A stretch of 64,000 nucleotides of DNA from an uncultured Dehalococcoidia bacterium (GTDB lineage Bacteria; Chloroflexota; Dehalococcoidia; Lucifugimonadales; GCA-2712585). The stretch covers positions 1,311,183 to 1,375,182 of the forward strand of contig OY282371.1 of NCBI GenBank assembly GCA_958295715.1. Reading direction: 5' to 3'. Below, in pieces: positions 43,323 to 51,411 of the stretch. Made by a program: the position numbers and the translations under genes. Every line of letters begins with the position of its first letter. Position 1 is the first letter of the stretch. The notes beneath the pieces were generated by a model. It was given only the letters and a program-made list of their open reading frames with translations, did not search any database and was not told the origin of the DNA.

Positions 43323-43351
43323 TTGCAACGCAGCCAGTGATACAGTAGAAT
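43323..43351 (+). promoter_or_regulatory. sigma70-type promoter for the amidohydrolase gene
   Basis: TTGCAA (43323-43328), 17-base spacer, TAGAAT (43346-43351). Transcription near 43358 gives a 40-base leader and places the in-frame upstream start at 43356 outside the transcript. Confidence 0.5.
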
Positions 43352-43397
43352 TTGGGTGGAGATATCCCGCCGAAAAGCTTTGAACGGAGAGTGCGTT

Positions 43398-44519
43398 ATG
43401 TCTAGCAAGCTGATCATCTCTTCAGACTCCCACGTGGTCGAACCCCCGAACCTGTGGAAGGAGCGGATGGAGGGGAGGCACGGGGACAGGATCCCGCATC
43501 TGGTGAAGGGGGACCCCTACGACCAGTGGTACTGCGACAACCAGGGCGTTGGGGTGCTGGGGGGCATTTCCCAGGCGGGGAAACGGTATTCCAACCCCCA
43601 GGACATCACCCTAGAGGGGAGTTTCGCCGACGTGCCGCCCGGCGGCTACGACCCCCACGCCCACGTGGAGGACCTGGACGTTGACGGCGTTTACGCCGAC
43701 GTCTTGTACCCGTCTATAGGCTTGAACCTGTACGCCCTTCACGACCCGGCCTTTCTGCGGGAGGTCTTCGCGGCCTACAACGACTGGCTGGCGGAGTTCT
43801 GCGGCGCCTATCCCAACCGGCTGAAGGGGATAGCGATGATTTTGATGGACGACGACTTGGAGGCGGGCATAGCGGAGTTGAAGCGCTCGGCGGAACTTGG
43901 GCTGTGCGGGGCCATGATTCCCGTGTATCCCAGGGCCGCCGAGACCTACGACCACCCCATGTACGAGCCTTTTTGGGCCGCCGCCCACGACCTAGACATC
44001 CCGTTGAGCCTTCACACCGGCACCAACCGCCCCGGCTCAACGATTATGCGGACGGAAGGGGAGATTACGCAGACCGGCGTAGACCGGAGCAACACCGACT
44101 ACTGGGTCCGCATGTCTATGGGGCACATCATCTTTTCGGGGGTGCTGGAGCGGTATCCCAACCTGAAGATAGTTAACGTTGAGCACGACCTGGCCTGGAT
44201 TCCCTACTACATGCAGCGAATGGACGTCACCTACATTGAGCGTCCTACCCAGGCGATCCACCGGTTTAAGGAGGGAATGCTGCCCAGCGATTACATGCGC
44301 CGGAACATTTACCACAGCTTTCAGGACGACGGGTTGGGCATACGGGACCGGGAGATTATCGGGGTGGACAAGCTGATATGGGCATCAGATTACCCTCACG
44401 CGGAGTCCACCTTCCCCAAGTCGCAAGAGGTGTTGGCGAAGATACTGAAGGACGTGTCGGATGAGGAGCGGGAGATGATCTCCTCCACCAACTGCGCCAA
44501 GCTCTATAAGCTCAACTAG
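43398..44519 (+). CDS. amidohydrolase 2-family protein (ACMSD/OHCU-like)
   Basis: 373 residues of the PF04909-type TIM-barrel hydrolase/decarboxylase family. The N-terminal metal motif is LIISSDSHVVEPPNLW (DxH form), the middle metal His is in IPLSLHTGTNRPG, and IWASDYPHAESTFP near the end carries the catalytic Asp. Members decarboxylate or hydrolyse aromatic and cyclic acids; the substrate is unknown. The ATG at 43398 follows GGAGAG at normal spacing. It is transcribed alone from its own promoter. Confidence 0.87.
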   Translation: MSSKLIISSDSHVVEPPNLWKERMEGRHGDRIPHLVKGDPYDQWYCDNQGVGVLGGISQAGKRYSNPQDITLEGSFADVPPGGYDPHAHVEDLDVDGVYADVLYPSIGLNLYALHDPAFLREVFAAYNDWLAEFCGAYPNRLKGIAMILMDDDLEAGIAELKRSAELGLCGAMIPVYPRAAETYDHPMYEPFWAAAHDLDIPLSLHTGTNRPGSTIMRTEGEITQTGVDRSNTDYWVRMSMGHIIFSGVLERYPNLKIVNVEHDLAWIPYYMQRMDVTYIERPTQAIHRFKEGMLPSDYMRRNIYHSFQDDGLGIRDREIIGVDKLIWASDYPHAESTFPKSQEVLAKILKDVSDEEREMISSTNCAKLYKLN

Positions 44520-44530
44520 GCGGGAACGGC

Positions 44531-44625
44531 CGGCTCTGACCGCGCGTTAGTCCCCGCGGTAGCAGTGGACAGCCATGTCGGGAGAGGTCGGCTCTGACCG
44601 GGCGTTAATCCCTCTCGGCGTCAAC
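44531..44625 (-). repeat. short duplication of the 3' end of the M20 gene
   Basis: CGGCTCTGACCG followed by CGCGTTAGTCCC (44531) resembles CGGCTCTGACCG followed by GGCGTTAATCCC (44589), period 58. The second copy covers the stop codon of the gene at 44605. Confidence 0.5.
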
Positions 44626-45849
44626 GGCCAGCAGGCTTCTCAACAAGACCCGCGCGCCGTTGGCGCAGTCCTCCGGCCTCGTGTACTCGTCCGGGGAGTG
44701 GCTGACGCCGCCAACGCTGGGAACGAATATCATGCCGGCGTCAGTAATCTCAGCCATGGACTGGGCGTCATGGCCGGCGCCACTAGGCACGGCGGCCACC
44801 TCCAACCCCAACCCCTCAGCCGCCGCTCGGATGACGCGCCGCAGCCCCGGGTTCATGGGCGTCGGCCTCGTCACCCCATGCTCCAACACCTCCACCTCAA
44901 CGCCCCTGTCCGACGCCAGCCCCCGGCACACCTCCCGCAGGCGGCGCTGGGCCTCCGCTATCCTGTCCAACTCCACGTCCCGAAAGTCCACGGTCAGATC
45001 CACGACGCCTGGGATAACGTTTTCAGCGTTGGGACTCACCCTGGCGATTCCAACCGTCCCAACGCGGCAGATCTCCTCCTGCGACGCAATGGCGTTCACC
45101 GCCTGGACGACGTGGGAGGCCGCAAGGAGGGCGTCGCGGCGGTTGGGCATGGGCGTTGTGCCCGCGTGGTTGGCCGACCCCTTGACGCAGACGGACAGGG
45201 CCGCGCGCCCGGTGATGGCGGTGACCTCGCCGATGGCCACGCCGCCGCCGTGGAGGACCGGCCCCTGCTCTATGTGAAGCTCGAGGTAGGCGGAAAACTC
45301 GCCCCGCTCCCGCCTCGCCTCGTGAATGCGGCCGGCGTCGCCGCCCACGTCGCGCAGACGTTGGCCTAAGGATACGCCCTCCACGTCCACGGCGGTCAGG
45401 TCGCCGCTTCTCAGGGCGCCGGCCATGGCGCTGCTGCCGAAGAGCCACGTATGAAAGCTGGTGCCCTCTTCGTTGGTAAAATTCAAGACTTCAATGGGAT
45501 GCCGGGTGGCGACGGAACGGTCCTTCAGGTTCTGAAGGCACTCAATGGCCGCCATCACCCCCAAGGCGCCATCGTACTTGCCGCCGTTGGGCACCGTGTC
45601 GGCATGGGAACCAATGCCGATGGCGGGAAGGCCGGGAACGCTGCCCTCCACGCGCCCGATGACGTTGCCGGCGGTGTCGGTCCTAACGGTGAGACCCGCC
45701 TCACGCATCAGCCCGGCCACGTACGCCCTGCCCTCCACGTCGGCGGGAGTGAAGGCCATGCGCCGCATCCCGGTGGGGGTCTCGCCTATCCTGCCCAGCC
45801 GCTCCAGCCGGTCCGCCAAGCGATCGGGGTTTATGTCAACTTGAGTCAT
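44605..45849 (-). CDS. Zn-dependent amidase of the allantoate amidohydrolase/N-carbamoyl-L-amino-acid hydrolase family
   Basis: 414 residues, M20 family. Metal ligands are intact: IGIGSHADTVPNGGKYDGALGV (His and Asp), LNFTNEEGTSF (Glu pair), ELHIEQGPVL (His) and SGAGHDAQSMAEI; the latter and GSANHAGTTPMPNRRDAL are diagnostic of the carbamoylase/allantoate group. It hydrolyses N-carbamoyl or ureido groups, releasing ammonia. The ATG at 45849 follows AGGAGG; the open frame further upstream is not translated protein. It points to use of purine or pyrimidine breakdown products. Confidence 0.9.
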   Translation of the reverse strand: MTQVDINPDRLADRLERLGRIGETPTGMRRMAFTPADVEGRAYVAGLMREAGLTVRTDTAGNVIGRVEGSVPGLPAIGIGSHADTVPNGGKYDGALGVMAAIECLQNLKDRSVATRHPIEVLNFTNEEGTSFHTWLFGSSAMAGALRSGDLTAVDVEGVSLGQRLRDVGGDAGRIHEARRERGEFSAYLELHIEQGPVLHGGGVAIGEVTAITGRAALSVCVKGSANHAGTTPMPNRRDALLAASHVVQAVNAIASQEEICRVGTVGIARVSPNAENVIPGVVDLTVDFRDVELDRIAEAQRRLREVCRGLASDRGVEVEVLEHGVTRPTPMNPGLRRVIRAAAEGLGLEVAAVPSGAGHDAQSMAEITDAGMIFVPSVGGVSHSPDEYTRPEDCANGARVLLRSLLAVDAERD

Positions 45850-46017
45850 GTCTCCTCCTGAGCCGGCTTGGAGGCCCTCCAAGCCTGGTTCGCCCTCACT
45901 CCCCCTGCGCAAAGGGGGGATTTGCGTAATCGCCAAAGGGGGTCTTGCACCGCCTATACTAACACAGCGGTCTGCCTGATAGAGACCGTGGGTAGGCTCT
46001 CCCGTCATTCGCGCCCT

Positions 46018-46450
46018 CCCCCTGTCCTTCATTCGCGTGAAGACGGGAATCCATCCTTCCCGGCTCTGTTACCGCGCCAAGACACCATGAGACCTCCTCT
46101 CCAGTCGCCAAGGGGAAAGGATGTGCCGCCACACACAACCCCTACGGAGGAGGCGGGAGTTTGCAGCGTTGGTCCTGGGTTGTGGTCTTCCTGGATTCCC
46201 GTTTTCACGGGAATGACGGAAAAGGGCGGAAGGGGGAGCGGGAGCTGGCCGCCGTGATTCGCGCCGTTGTCCGGGCGTAGTAGAGGGGAGAAGATGGATT
46301 CCCGCCTGCGCGGGAATGACGGAAAGGGGCGGAAGGGGGAGCGGGAGCTGGCCGCCGTGATTCGCGCCGTTGTCCGGGCGTAGTAGAGGGGAGAAGATGG
46401 ATTCCCGCCTGCGCGGGAATGACGGACAGGAGGGGCGGGAATGACGGAGG
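46018..46450. repeat. cluster of dispersed palindromes with a 103-bp tandem duplication
   Basis: A segment with GGAGCGGGAGCTGGCCGCC and a GATTCCCGCCTGCGCGGGAA palindrome at about 46227 repeats at 46330. Upstream at 46195 is the CCCGTTTTCACGGG variant. No gene lies between the M20 gene start and the aldo/keto reductase. Confidence 0.85.
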
Positions 46451-46540
46451 AAGATGAGATGGGGAATGGCGGCGGGGAGAGGGGAAATGGCGGCGGGAGG
46501 TGGAGAGCAGACGGGCGTCTAGAGGGCCGCGCGGCCGCTC

Positions 46541-47371
46541 TTAGGCCAGGGTGTACCGCCCCGGGCGGAGGCACCGGCGCGCTTCCTCCAATATGTAGTC
46601 GCGCGTCTCCGGCGGTATGGTCACCGAGCCGGCCGCGGCGTTCTCCACAATCCGCTCAGGCCGCCGGGTGGCCGGAATTAGCGTGGTCACACGGGCGTCG
46701 GCCAGGAGCCACGCCATCAGGGCCTGCCCCCAGGTCTCGATGCCGAACTCCGCCAGCGGGGCCAAGTCCGGCTCCCGCTCCAAGTTGCGGATCAGCAGCC
46801 CGTTGCCCACCGGACGCATCACGATAACCCCGATGCCCATTTCGCCGGCGAGGGGCAGTATCTCCTCCTCAACCTCACGCTCCATTACGTTATAGGATAT
46901 CTGGATGGAGTCTATGCGGCCCGAGCGCATGATTTCCGCCATTTCGGGAAGGGCGGCCGGCGAGTAGTGGGTGAGGCCGATAACGCCTATCCGCCCGTCG
47001 GCCTTCATCTCCTCTAGGACCGGCAGATGGGTCCGCCAGTCCACCAGGTTGTGAATCTGCATAACCTCAATGTAATCGGTCTTCAGCAGTTCGAAGGAGC
47101 GGGCCATCTGCTTCTCTCCCGTCTCTTTGCCGGAACACCACACCTTGGTGGCCAGCTGGAACTTGTCCCGCATCCCCTCCATAGCGACGCCGATGACCTG
47201 CTCCGACCTGCGATACATGGGCGAAGTGTCTACAAAGTTGCTTCCCTGCGCGACGCAGTTCTCCAGAATTTGGCGCCTGACCCCGATTTCATCCATGGAC
47301 ACGTCAAAGCTGCCGGCCGACCCCATGCCTATAACCGGCGTCTCCAGGCCCTTAATCATGCGAGTCTGCAT
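46541..47371 (-). CDS. aldo/keto reductase
   Basis: 276 residues, NAD(P)H-dependent oxidoreductase TIM barrel. The catalytic tetrad is recognisable: Asp and Tyr in NFVDTSPMYRRSEQVIG, Lys in QLATKVWCSG and His in EVMQIHNLVDW. The C-terminal cofactor site is in TTLIPATRRPERIVENAAAG. It follows the ATC-hydrolase-like gene by three bases, so the two are likely co-transcribed. Substrate unknown. Confidence 0.9.
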   Translation of the reverse strand: MQTRMIKGLETPVIGMGSAGSFDVSMDEIGVRRQILENCVAQGSNFVDTSPMYRRSEQVIGVAMEGMRDKFQLATKVWCSGKETGEKQMARSFELLKTDYIEVMQIHNLVDWRTHLPVLEEMKADGRIGVIGLTHYSPAALPEMAEIMRSGRIDSIQISYNVMEREVEEEILPLAGEMGIGVIVMRPVGNGLLIRNLEREPDLAPLAEFGIETWGQALMAWLLADARVTTLIPATRRPERIVENAAAGSVTIPPETRDYILEEARRCLRPGRYTLA

Positions 47372-47374
47372 GGG

Positions 47375-47911
47375 CTACCCTCCTTCTGATACAGGGGCTG
47401 ATGCAGGGGCTGATGCGGTGGACGGCGCCCCGGCGCCATCGCCGGCGACGCTGTAGCGGAAGTCGCAATGGCCGGCCCCCTCCATTATGGTCTGGGTGCG
47501 GGTCAGGGTGAGGCCGGGGTTGAAGCCCTTGGACAAGGCCCCGTCGCGGCCGCACGATAGGATGTATCCCAGGTCCTCCGCTCCAATCTCGCGGTACATC
47601 TCGGCGTAGCGGCACCGGGTCACGTTGAAGGACACCCGCTCGCTGGACTCCTCCAGCGTCTCGATCTCCAAGGCCCCGCCACGGGTCCACGGATCCTTGC
47701 CCTTGGAGAAGGAGGAGAGGTCGTCGCCGCCCAGCCGCTTGGACAGGTTCTTCCCCTGTTCCTCGGCTATCCCGACGATAACCCGCCGCGCGATGGCGTG
47801 GGCCTTCTCCCTGCCTATCTCCTTCTCAAAGGCCCGTATCATCGGGGTAAGGACCAGGGCTTCTATCCTGCGGCGGTCCAACACGCTCATGTTGTCAATA
47901 TCCATAGTCAT
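47375..47911 (-). CDS. L-2-amino-thiazoline-4-carboxylate hydrolase-like protein
   Basis: 178 residues. The core TRCRYAEMYREIGAEDLGYILSC, then GFNPGLTLTRTQTIMEGAGHCDFRYS, is the signature of the ATC_hydrolase family (PF14196), named for cleavage of aminothiazoline carboxylate to cysteine. The conserved Cys residues of RCRYAEMY, LSCGRD and GHCDFRY are all present. Many homologues occur outside known ATC pathways, so the substrate is open. A low-complexity Ala/Pro/Ser tail ends the protein. It sits directly before the aldo/keto reductase gene. Confidence 0.8.
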   Translation of the reverse strand: MTMDIDNMSVLDRRRIEALVLTPMIRAFEKEIGREKAHAIARRVIVGIAEEQGKNLSKRLGGDDLSSFSKGKDPWTRGGALEIETLEESSERVSFNVTRCRYAEMYREIGAEDLGYILSCGRDGALSKGFNPGLTLTRTQTIMEGAGHCDFRYSVAGDGAGAPSTASAPASAPVSEGG

Positions 47912-47956
47912 ACAGCGCTACCCTCACTTTCACATAGGCCTAGAGGAGGCAGGAAC

Positions 47957-49069
47957 CTAGGCGCCGGCCCTCGAGCCGGGCGTCTCCACCGCCAAGCTCT
48001 GAATGGCGTTGTTAGCGTACCCGCGAAAGTTCCAGGGGGACTCCCTCTCTTGCCGCGCTCCCGTGGAATCGGTGGCGCGAGACATGAAGATGAAGTGCCC
48101 CGGCTCCTTGGCCGTCCAGGGGAACTCCCACCGCCGCCAGCAGTTGACGTCGGCTTCACCCTTAAGCTCCGCGTCTCCCCAAGTCTCGCCCGCGTCGTCG
48201 CTCACCTCCACCCTGGTGACCTCCCCGTTCCCCGACCAAGCGAAACCCCTAATGACAATAGGCCCCGGCGGGATAATCTCTCCGTGGCGCGGCGTGGTGA
48301 TGTTGGACTTCACCTTAATCGTGGTCACCGGCTCCCGGCGGGCGATATCCTTCTCCGGCCCCTCATTTATGAAGACGTAGCGGCGGTTCTGGAAGAAGCC
48401 GTCGTAGGGCCTGTCAAGAACCTGAATGCGCTTGAGCCACTTCACCGACGCCATGCCGTACCACCTGGGCGCGACCAGCCGCAGGGGGAAGCCGTGGTCG
48501 GGGGTCAACGGCGCGCCGTTCATCTCGTAGGCCAGCAGGTTGTCGGGACTAAGGGCCGCGTTTAAGGGAAGACTGCGAACGTAGGGCAGGTCCTCAAAAA
48601 CCTCTCCCTCCTCCTCCTCTTCACCCACGTCGGAGCCATGGAAGGCCACCTCCACGGCGCCATCCTTCACGCCCGCCGCGTCAAGGATGGCCAACAGGGG
48701 AACGCCCCTCCACTTGGCGGCGCTGACGGCCCCGTGGCTGAAGGATATCCCCTCAGCCGGCGGCCGCATGTGGGAGCGGCTGTTCCCCGCGCACTCCAAG
48801 GTTACGACCGACTCCCTGCTATTCATGGCCATAATTCGCTCAAAGTCAAGCTCAAGGGGAACGCTCACCTCGCCATCCACCCGCAGACGCCAATCGTTTA
48901 TGTCAACCTCTGGGACATCCGCAAAGTGGTTCCTAACGAAGAACCTATCCACCGGCGTAATGAACGAGTCAAGGGCCGCCAGCCTAGACTCCCGCACAAT
49001 GGGGGCCTCGGATATCCGCACAAGGTGAGGCTGGCCGGCCGCGGTGGATTCCATCTCGACCTCAGACAT
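47957..49069 (-). CDS. sulfite oxidase-family molybdopterin oxidoreductase
   Basis: 370 residues: a Moco-binding domain with the Mo-ligating Cys in VVTLECAGNSRSHM, preceded by FFVRNHFADVPEVDINDWRLRVDG and followed by PLTPDHGFPLRLVAPRWYGMASVKWL. A C-terminal Mo-co dimerisation domain (IRGFAWSGNGEVTRVEVSDDAG, then WRRWEFPWTA) follows. No haem domain and no Tat signal are visible, so it is probably cytoplasmic or uses another partner. An acidic Glu run (EEEEEGEVFEDLP) is inserted in the Moco domain. It may oxidise sulfite, which would suit the nearby sulfopyruvate-type decarboxylase; that link is inference. Confidence 0.9.
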   Translation of the reverse strand: MSEVEMESTAAGQPHLVRISEAPIVRESRLAALDSFITPVDRFFVRNHFADVPEVDINDWRLRVDGEVSVPLELDFERIMAMNSRESVVTLECAGNSRSHMRPPAEGISFSHGAVSAAKWRGVPLLAILDAAGVKDGAVEVAFHGSDVGEEEEEGEVFEDLPYVRSLPLNAALSPDNLLAYEMNGAPLTPDHGFPLRLVAPRWYGMASVKWLKRIQVLDRPYDGFFQNRRYVFINEGPEKDIARREPVTTIKVKSNITTPRHGEIIPPGPIVIRGFAWSGNGEVTRVEVSDDAGETWGDAELKGEADVNCWRRWEFPWTAKEPGHFIFMSRATDSTGARQERESPWNFRGYANNAIQSLAVETPGSRAGA

Positions 49070-49128
49070 CGGAATTCAGACCGGAACCGGACTGTCGAGA
49101 GGCGCGCTGGCTCATTGTTGAAACCGGC

Positions 49129-49494
49129 CTACTCCGCTATCACCGTGGAGCTTCCCGCCGCCGTGAGGGTGATGTGGGAAAAGGCCGAGTCCTCCGTGGC
49201 GCCGTGCCAGTGCTTCTCACCCGCCGGCACGTGTATAACGGCGCCCTCCGTAACCACCCGCTCACCCTCCTGATTGGCCACAATGCCTGTGCCGTGGGTC
49301 ACCAGGAGTATCTGGTCGCTGGTGTGGGTGTGGAACTTGTTCTTGGCCCCGGCGGCAAAGTTGACCACGCTGAAGTTGAAGAACCCGCTCGTTTTCTCCG
49401 TCACCAGGTCCTGCCGCGACACGGCCCCTCCGAAGAATATGGGGCTGTCGGTAGAGTCCTCTTTGGGGACCTCTGCAATCTTGATTACCTTCAC
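49129..49494 (-). CDS. cupin-domain protein
   Basis: 121 residues, a single cupin beta-barrel. Metal-binding motif 1 is KFHTHTSDQILLVTHGTG and motif 2 is GAVIHVPAGEKHWHGATEDS. The start is GTG at 49494, with GGAGGAAGC immediately upstream; the open frame beyond it lacks support. Lone cupins of this length are often small-molecule dioxygenases, isomerases or sensors; the role is not determinable here. Confidence 0.85.
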   Translation of the reverse strand: MKVIKIAEVPKEDSTDSPIFFGGAVSRQDLVTEKTSGFFNFSVVNFAAGAKNKFHTHTSDQILLVTHGTGIVANQEGERVVTEGAVIHVPAGEKHWHGATEDSAFSHITLTAAGSSTVIAE

Positions 49495-49661
49495 GCTTCC
49501 TCCTCGCCTTACGCTGTCGGTGGCCCGGCCGGTCGCCCCCGCGGAGGCCGCGGCTTTACGGCGACGCCAAGCCCGCTCATTGTAGCAGGAAGGACGGGCA
49601 TAGCCAAATGCCTTTGCCCCCGCCGTTGCTTGGCCGCAGGCTTCCTGGATTCCCGCCCTCT

Positions 49662-50190
49662 TATCCGTCATTCTCGCCCCTTCCTTTCCGTCATTCCCGC
49701 GAAGGCGGGAAGGGCGCGTGCGCCCACTTAAGTCTTGAAGAGCGTTGGTTTTGGGATGGGGGCTTCCTGGGGTCCGGCACCCTCTTATCCGTCATTCCCG
49801 CGCAGGCGGGAATCCATCTTTCTTACCGCCGCTGCGCCAGTCCAACCACACCCCAGCACGCGCTCAAGTTCGTTCGTAAGCGCTAGTCTTGTTACGGCCA
49901 GACCGGCTTCAGGTCTCCATCCGTCATTAGAGGGAGAGGCGGGTGTGTCTCTAGGACATGGGGCGTTGGTTCTGTGTGCGGCGTTCCTGGAATCCCGCCT
50001 GCGCGGGAATGACGGAAAGGCGGGGGCCTTGGAGTTCGGGGCGCTGGCTTGCGGATGAAATGGCAGCGCCAACGCTCTTCAAGACAAAGCGGGCGCACGC
50101 GCCCTTCCCGCCTGCGCGGGAATGACGGAAAAAGGGTGGCGGGAATGACGGGAGGGGGGAACGGGCGCGGATAGGAGGCGTGGGAATGAC
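49662..50190. repeat. cluster of dispersed palindromes
   Basis: Elements at about 49690, 49790, 49990 and 50110 with CATTCCCGCG...CGCGGGAATG cores, plus composites with GGGCGCGTGCGCCC. The last element reaches the acetamidase promoter. No gene is visible. Confidence 0.85.
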
Positions 50191-50214
50191 GGGAGGGGGC
50201 GGCGGCGCTATACT
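50186..50214 (+). promoter_or_regulatory. promoter with a repeat-derived -35, before the acetamidase gene
   Basis: ATGACG (50186-50191), the conserved edge of a dispersed palindrome, lies 17 bases before TATACT (50209-50214). Four of six -35 positions match TTGACA. Confidence 0.4.
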
Positions 50215-50263
50215 AGCCCCTGCATCCATACCGCGCGCCAAGGGCCGCGCGCCAAGGGGCCAG

Positions 50264-51373
50264 ATGAAAAGCATCCAGATTAACCGCGCCAAAATGCTGA
50301 AGGACGAGCCGCACACCGGACACAACCGGTGGCATCCCGACATACCGCCGGCCCTGGAGGCGGAGCCGGGCGAGGAGGTGGTCCTCGAGACCCGTGACGC
50401 CTGCGACGGCCAGATTCGCTTTGGCGACTCCGTAGAGGCCGTTTCCAACATCGCCCGCGGCGTGGTCCACCCGCTCACAGGCCCGGTCTACGTGAAGGGC
50501 GCGGAGCCCGGCGACCTGTTGGAGATCGAGTGCCTGGACGTAGCCCCGGAACCCGTTGGCTGGACCCGCATCAGCCCCGGCCTCGGCTTCCTGCGAGACC
50601 TCTTTCACGACCCATACTTGGTCCACTGGTCCATCGAGGACTCCTGGGCCACCACCGACTCCCTGCCCAAGGTCCGCATCCCGGCCGGCTGCTTCATGGG
50701 CACAGCGGGGGTGGCTCCGTCCCACGACCAACTGGCGCAGTGGACCCGCCGCGAGGCCGACCTGCTGGCCAAGGGCAGCCCCGTCTTCCCGCCGGACCCC
50801 ACGGACGCGGTGCCCGCCTCCGGCCCCGCCGCCCTCCACGGACTCCGCACGCTGCCGCCGAGGGAGAACTGCGGCAACGCCGACGCCAAGGAGCTCACCA
50901 AAGGCTCCCGGCTGTTCCTGCCCGTAGCGGTGGATGGCGGCCTCTACTCCACCGGCGACGCCCACTTCGCCCAGGGGGACGGGGAATGCTGCGTCACGGC
51001 CATCGAAATGGCGGCCACAGCGTCCCTCCGGTTTCGCGTGCACAAGGGCGAGGCGGCCAGGCGCGACATCCGGTGGCCCCGCTTCTCCCACCCGGGCTAT
51101 TTCATGCCGCCCCAGTGGGCCGTTCCCAAGAGGTTCATCGCCACCATGGGAATGCCCGTCACAGACGACGGGGTTAACGAGGGCGAGAACCTGACCCTGG
51201 CGGCGCGAAACGCCCTCATCAACATGATAGACCTGCTTCAAGAGCGGGGTTGGACCAGGGAGCAGGCCTACGTTATTTGCAGCGTCGCCGTAGACTTCAA
51301 GATAAGCAACGTGGTTGACGTTCCCAACTTCGTGGTGTCGGCCTTCTTGCCGGAGGACATCTTTGAGGACTGA
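50264..51373 (+). CDS. acetamidase/formamidase-family amidohydrolase
   Basis: 369 residues of the FmdA/AmdA family, which hydrolyses short aliphatic amides to ammonia and acids. HPLTGPVYVKGAEPGDLLEIECL is the conserved N-terminal block, LPPRENCGNADAKELTKGSRLFLPV the central block, and GLYSTGDAHFAQGDGECCVTAIEM carries the likely metal/catalytic region. The ATG at 50264 (MKSIQINRAK) is preferred; the frame is open further upstream. It is followed 38 bases later by a gamma-glutamyltransferase on the same strand. Confidence 0.88.
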   Translation: MKSIQINRAKMLKDEPHTGHNRWHPDIPPALEAEPGEEVVLETRDACDGQIRFGDSVEAVSNIARGVVHPLTGPVYVKGAEPGDLLEIECLDVAPEPVGWTRISPGLGFLRDLFHDPYLVHWSIEDSWATTDSLPKVRIPAGCFMGTAGVAPSHDQLAQWTRREADLLAKGSPVFPPDPTDAVPASGPAALHGLRTLPPRENCGNADAKELTKGSRLFLPVAVDGGLYSTGDAHFAQGDGECCVTAIEMAATASLRFRVHKGEAARRDIRWPRFSHPGYFMPPQWAVPKRFIATMGMPVTDDGVNEGENLTLAARNALINMIDLLQERGWTREQAYVICSVAVDFKISNVVDVPNFVVSAFLPEDIFED

Positions 51374-51411
51374 GGCCGTCCCGCAAGCCTATAACTAGCT
51401 GAGAGGTTCAC

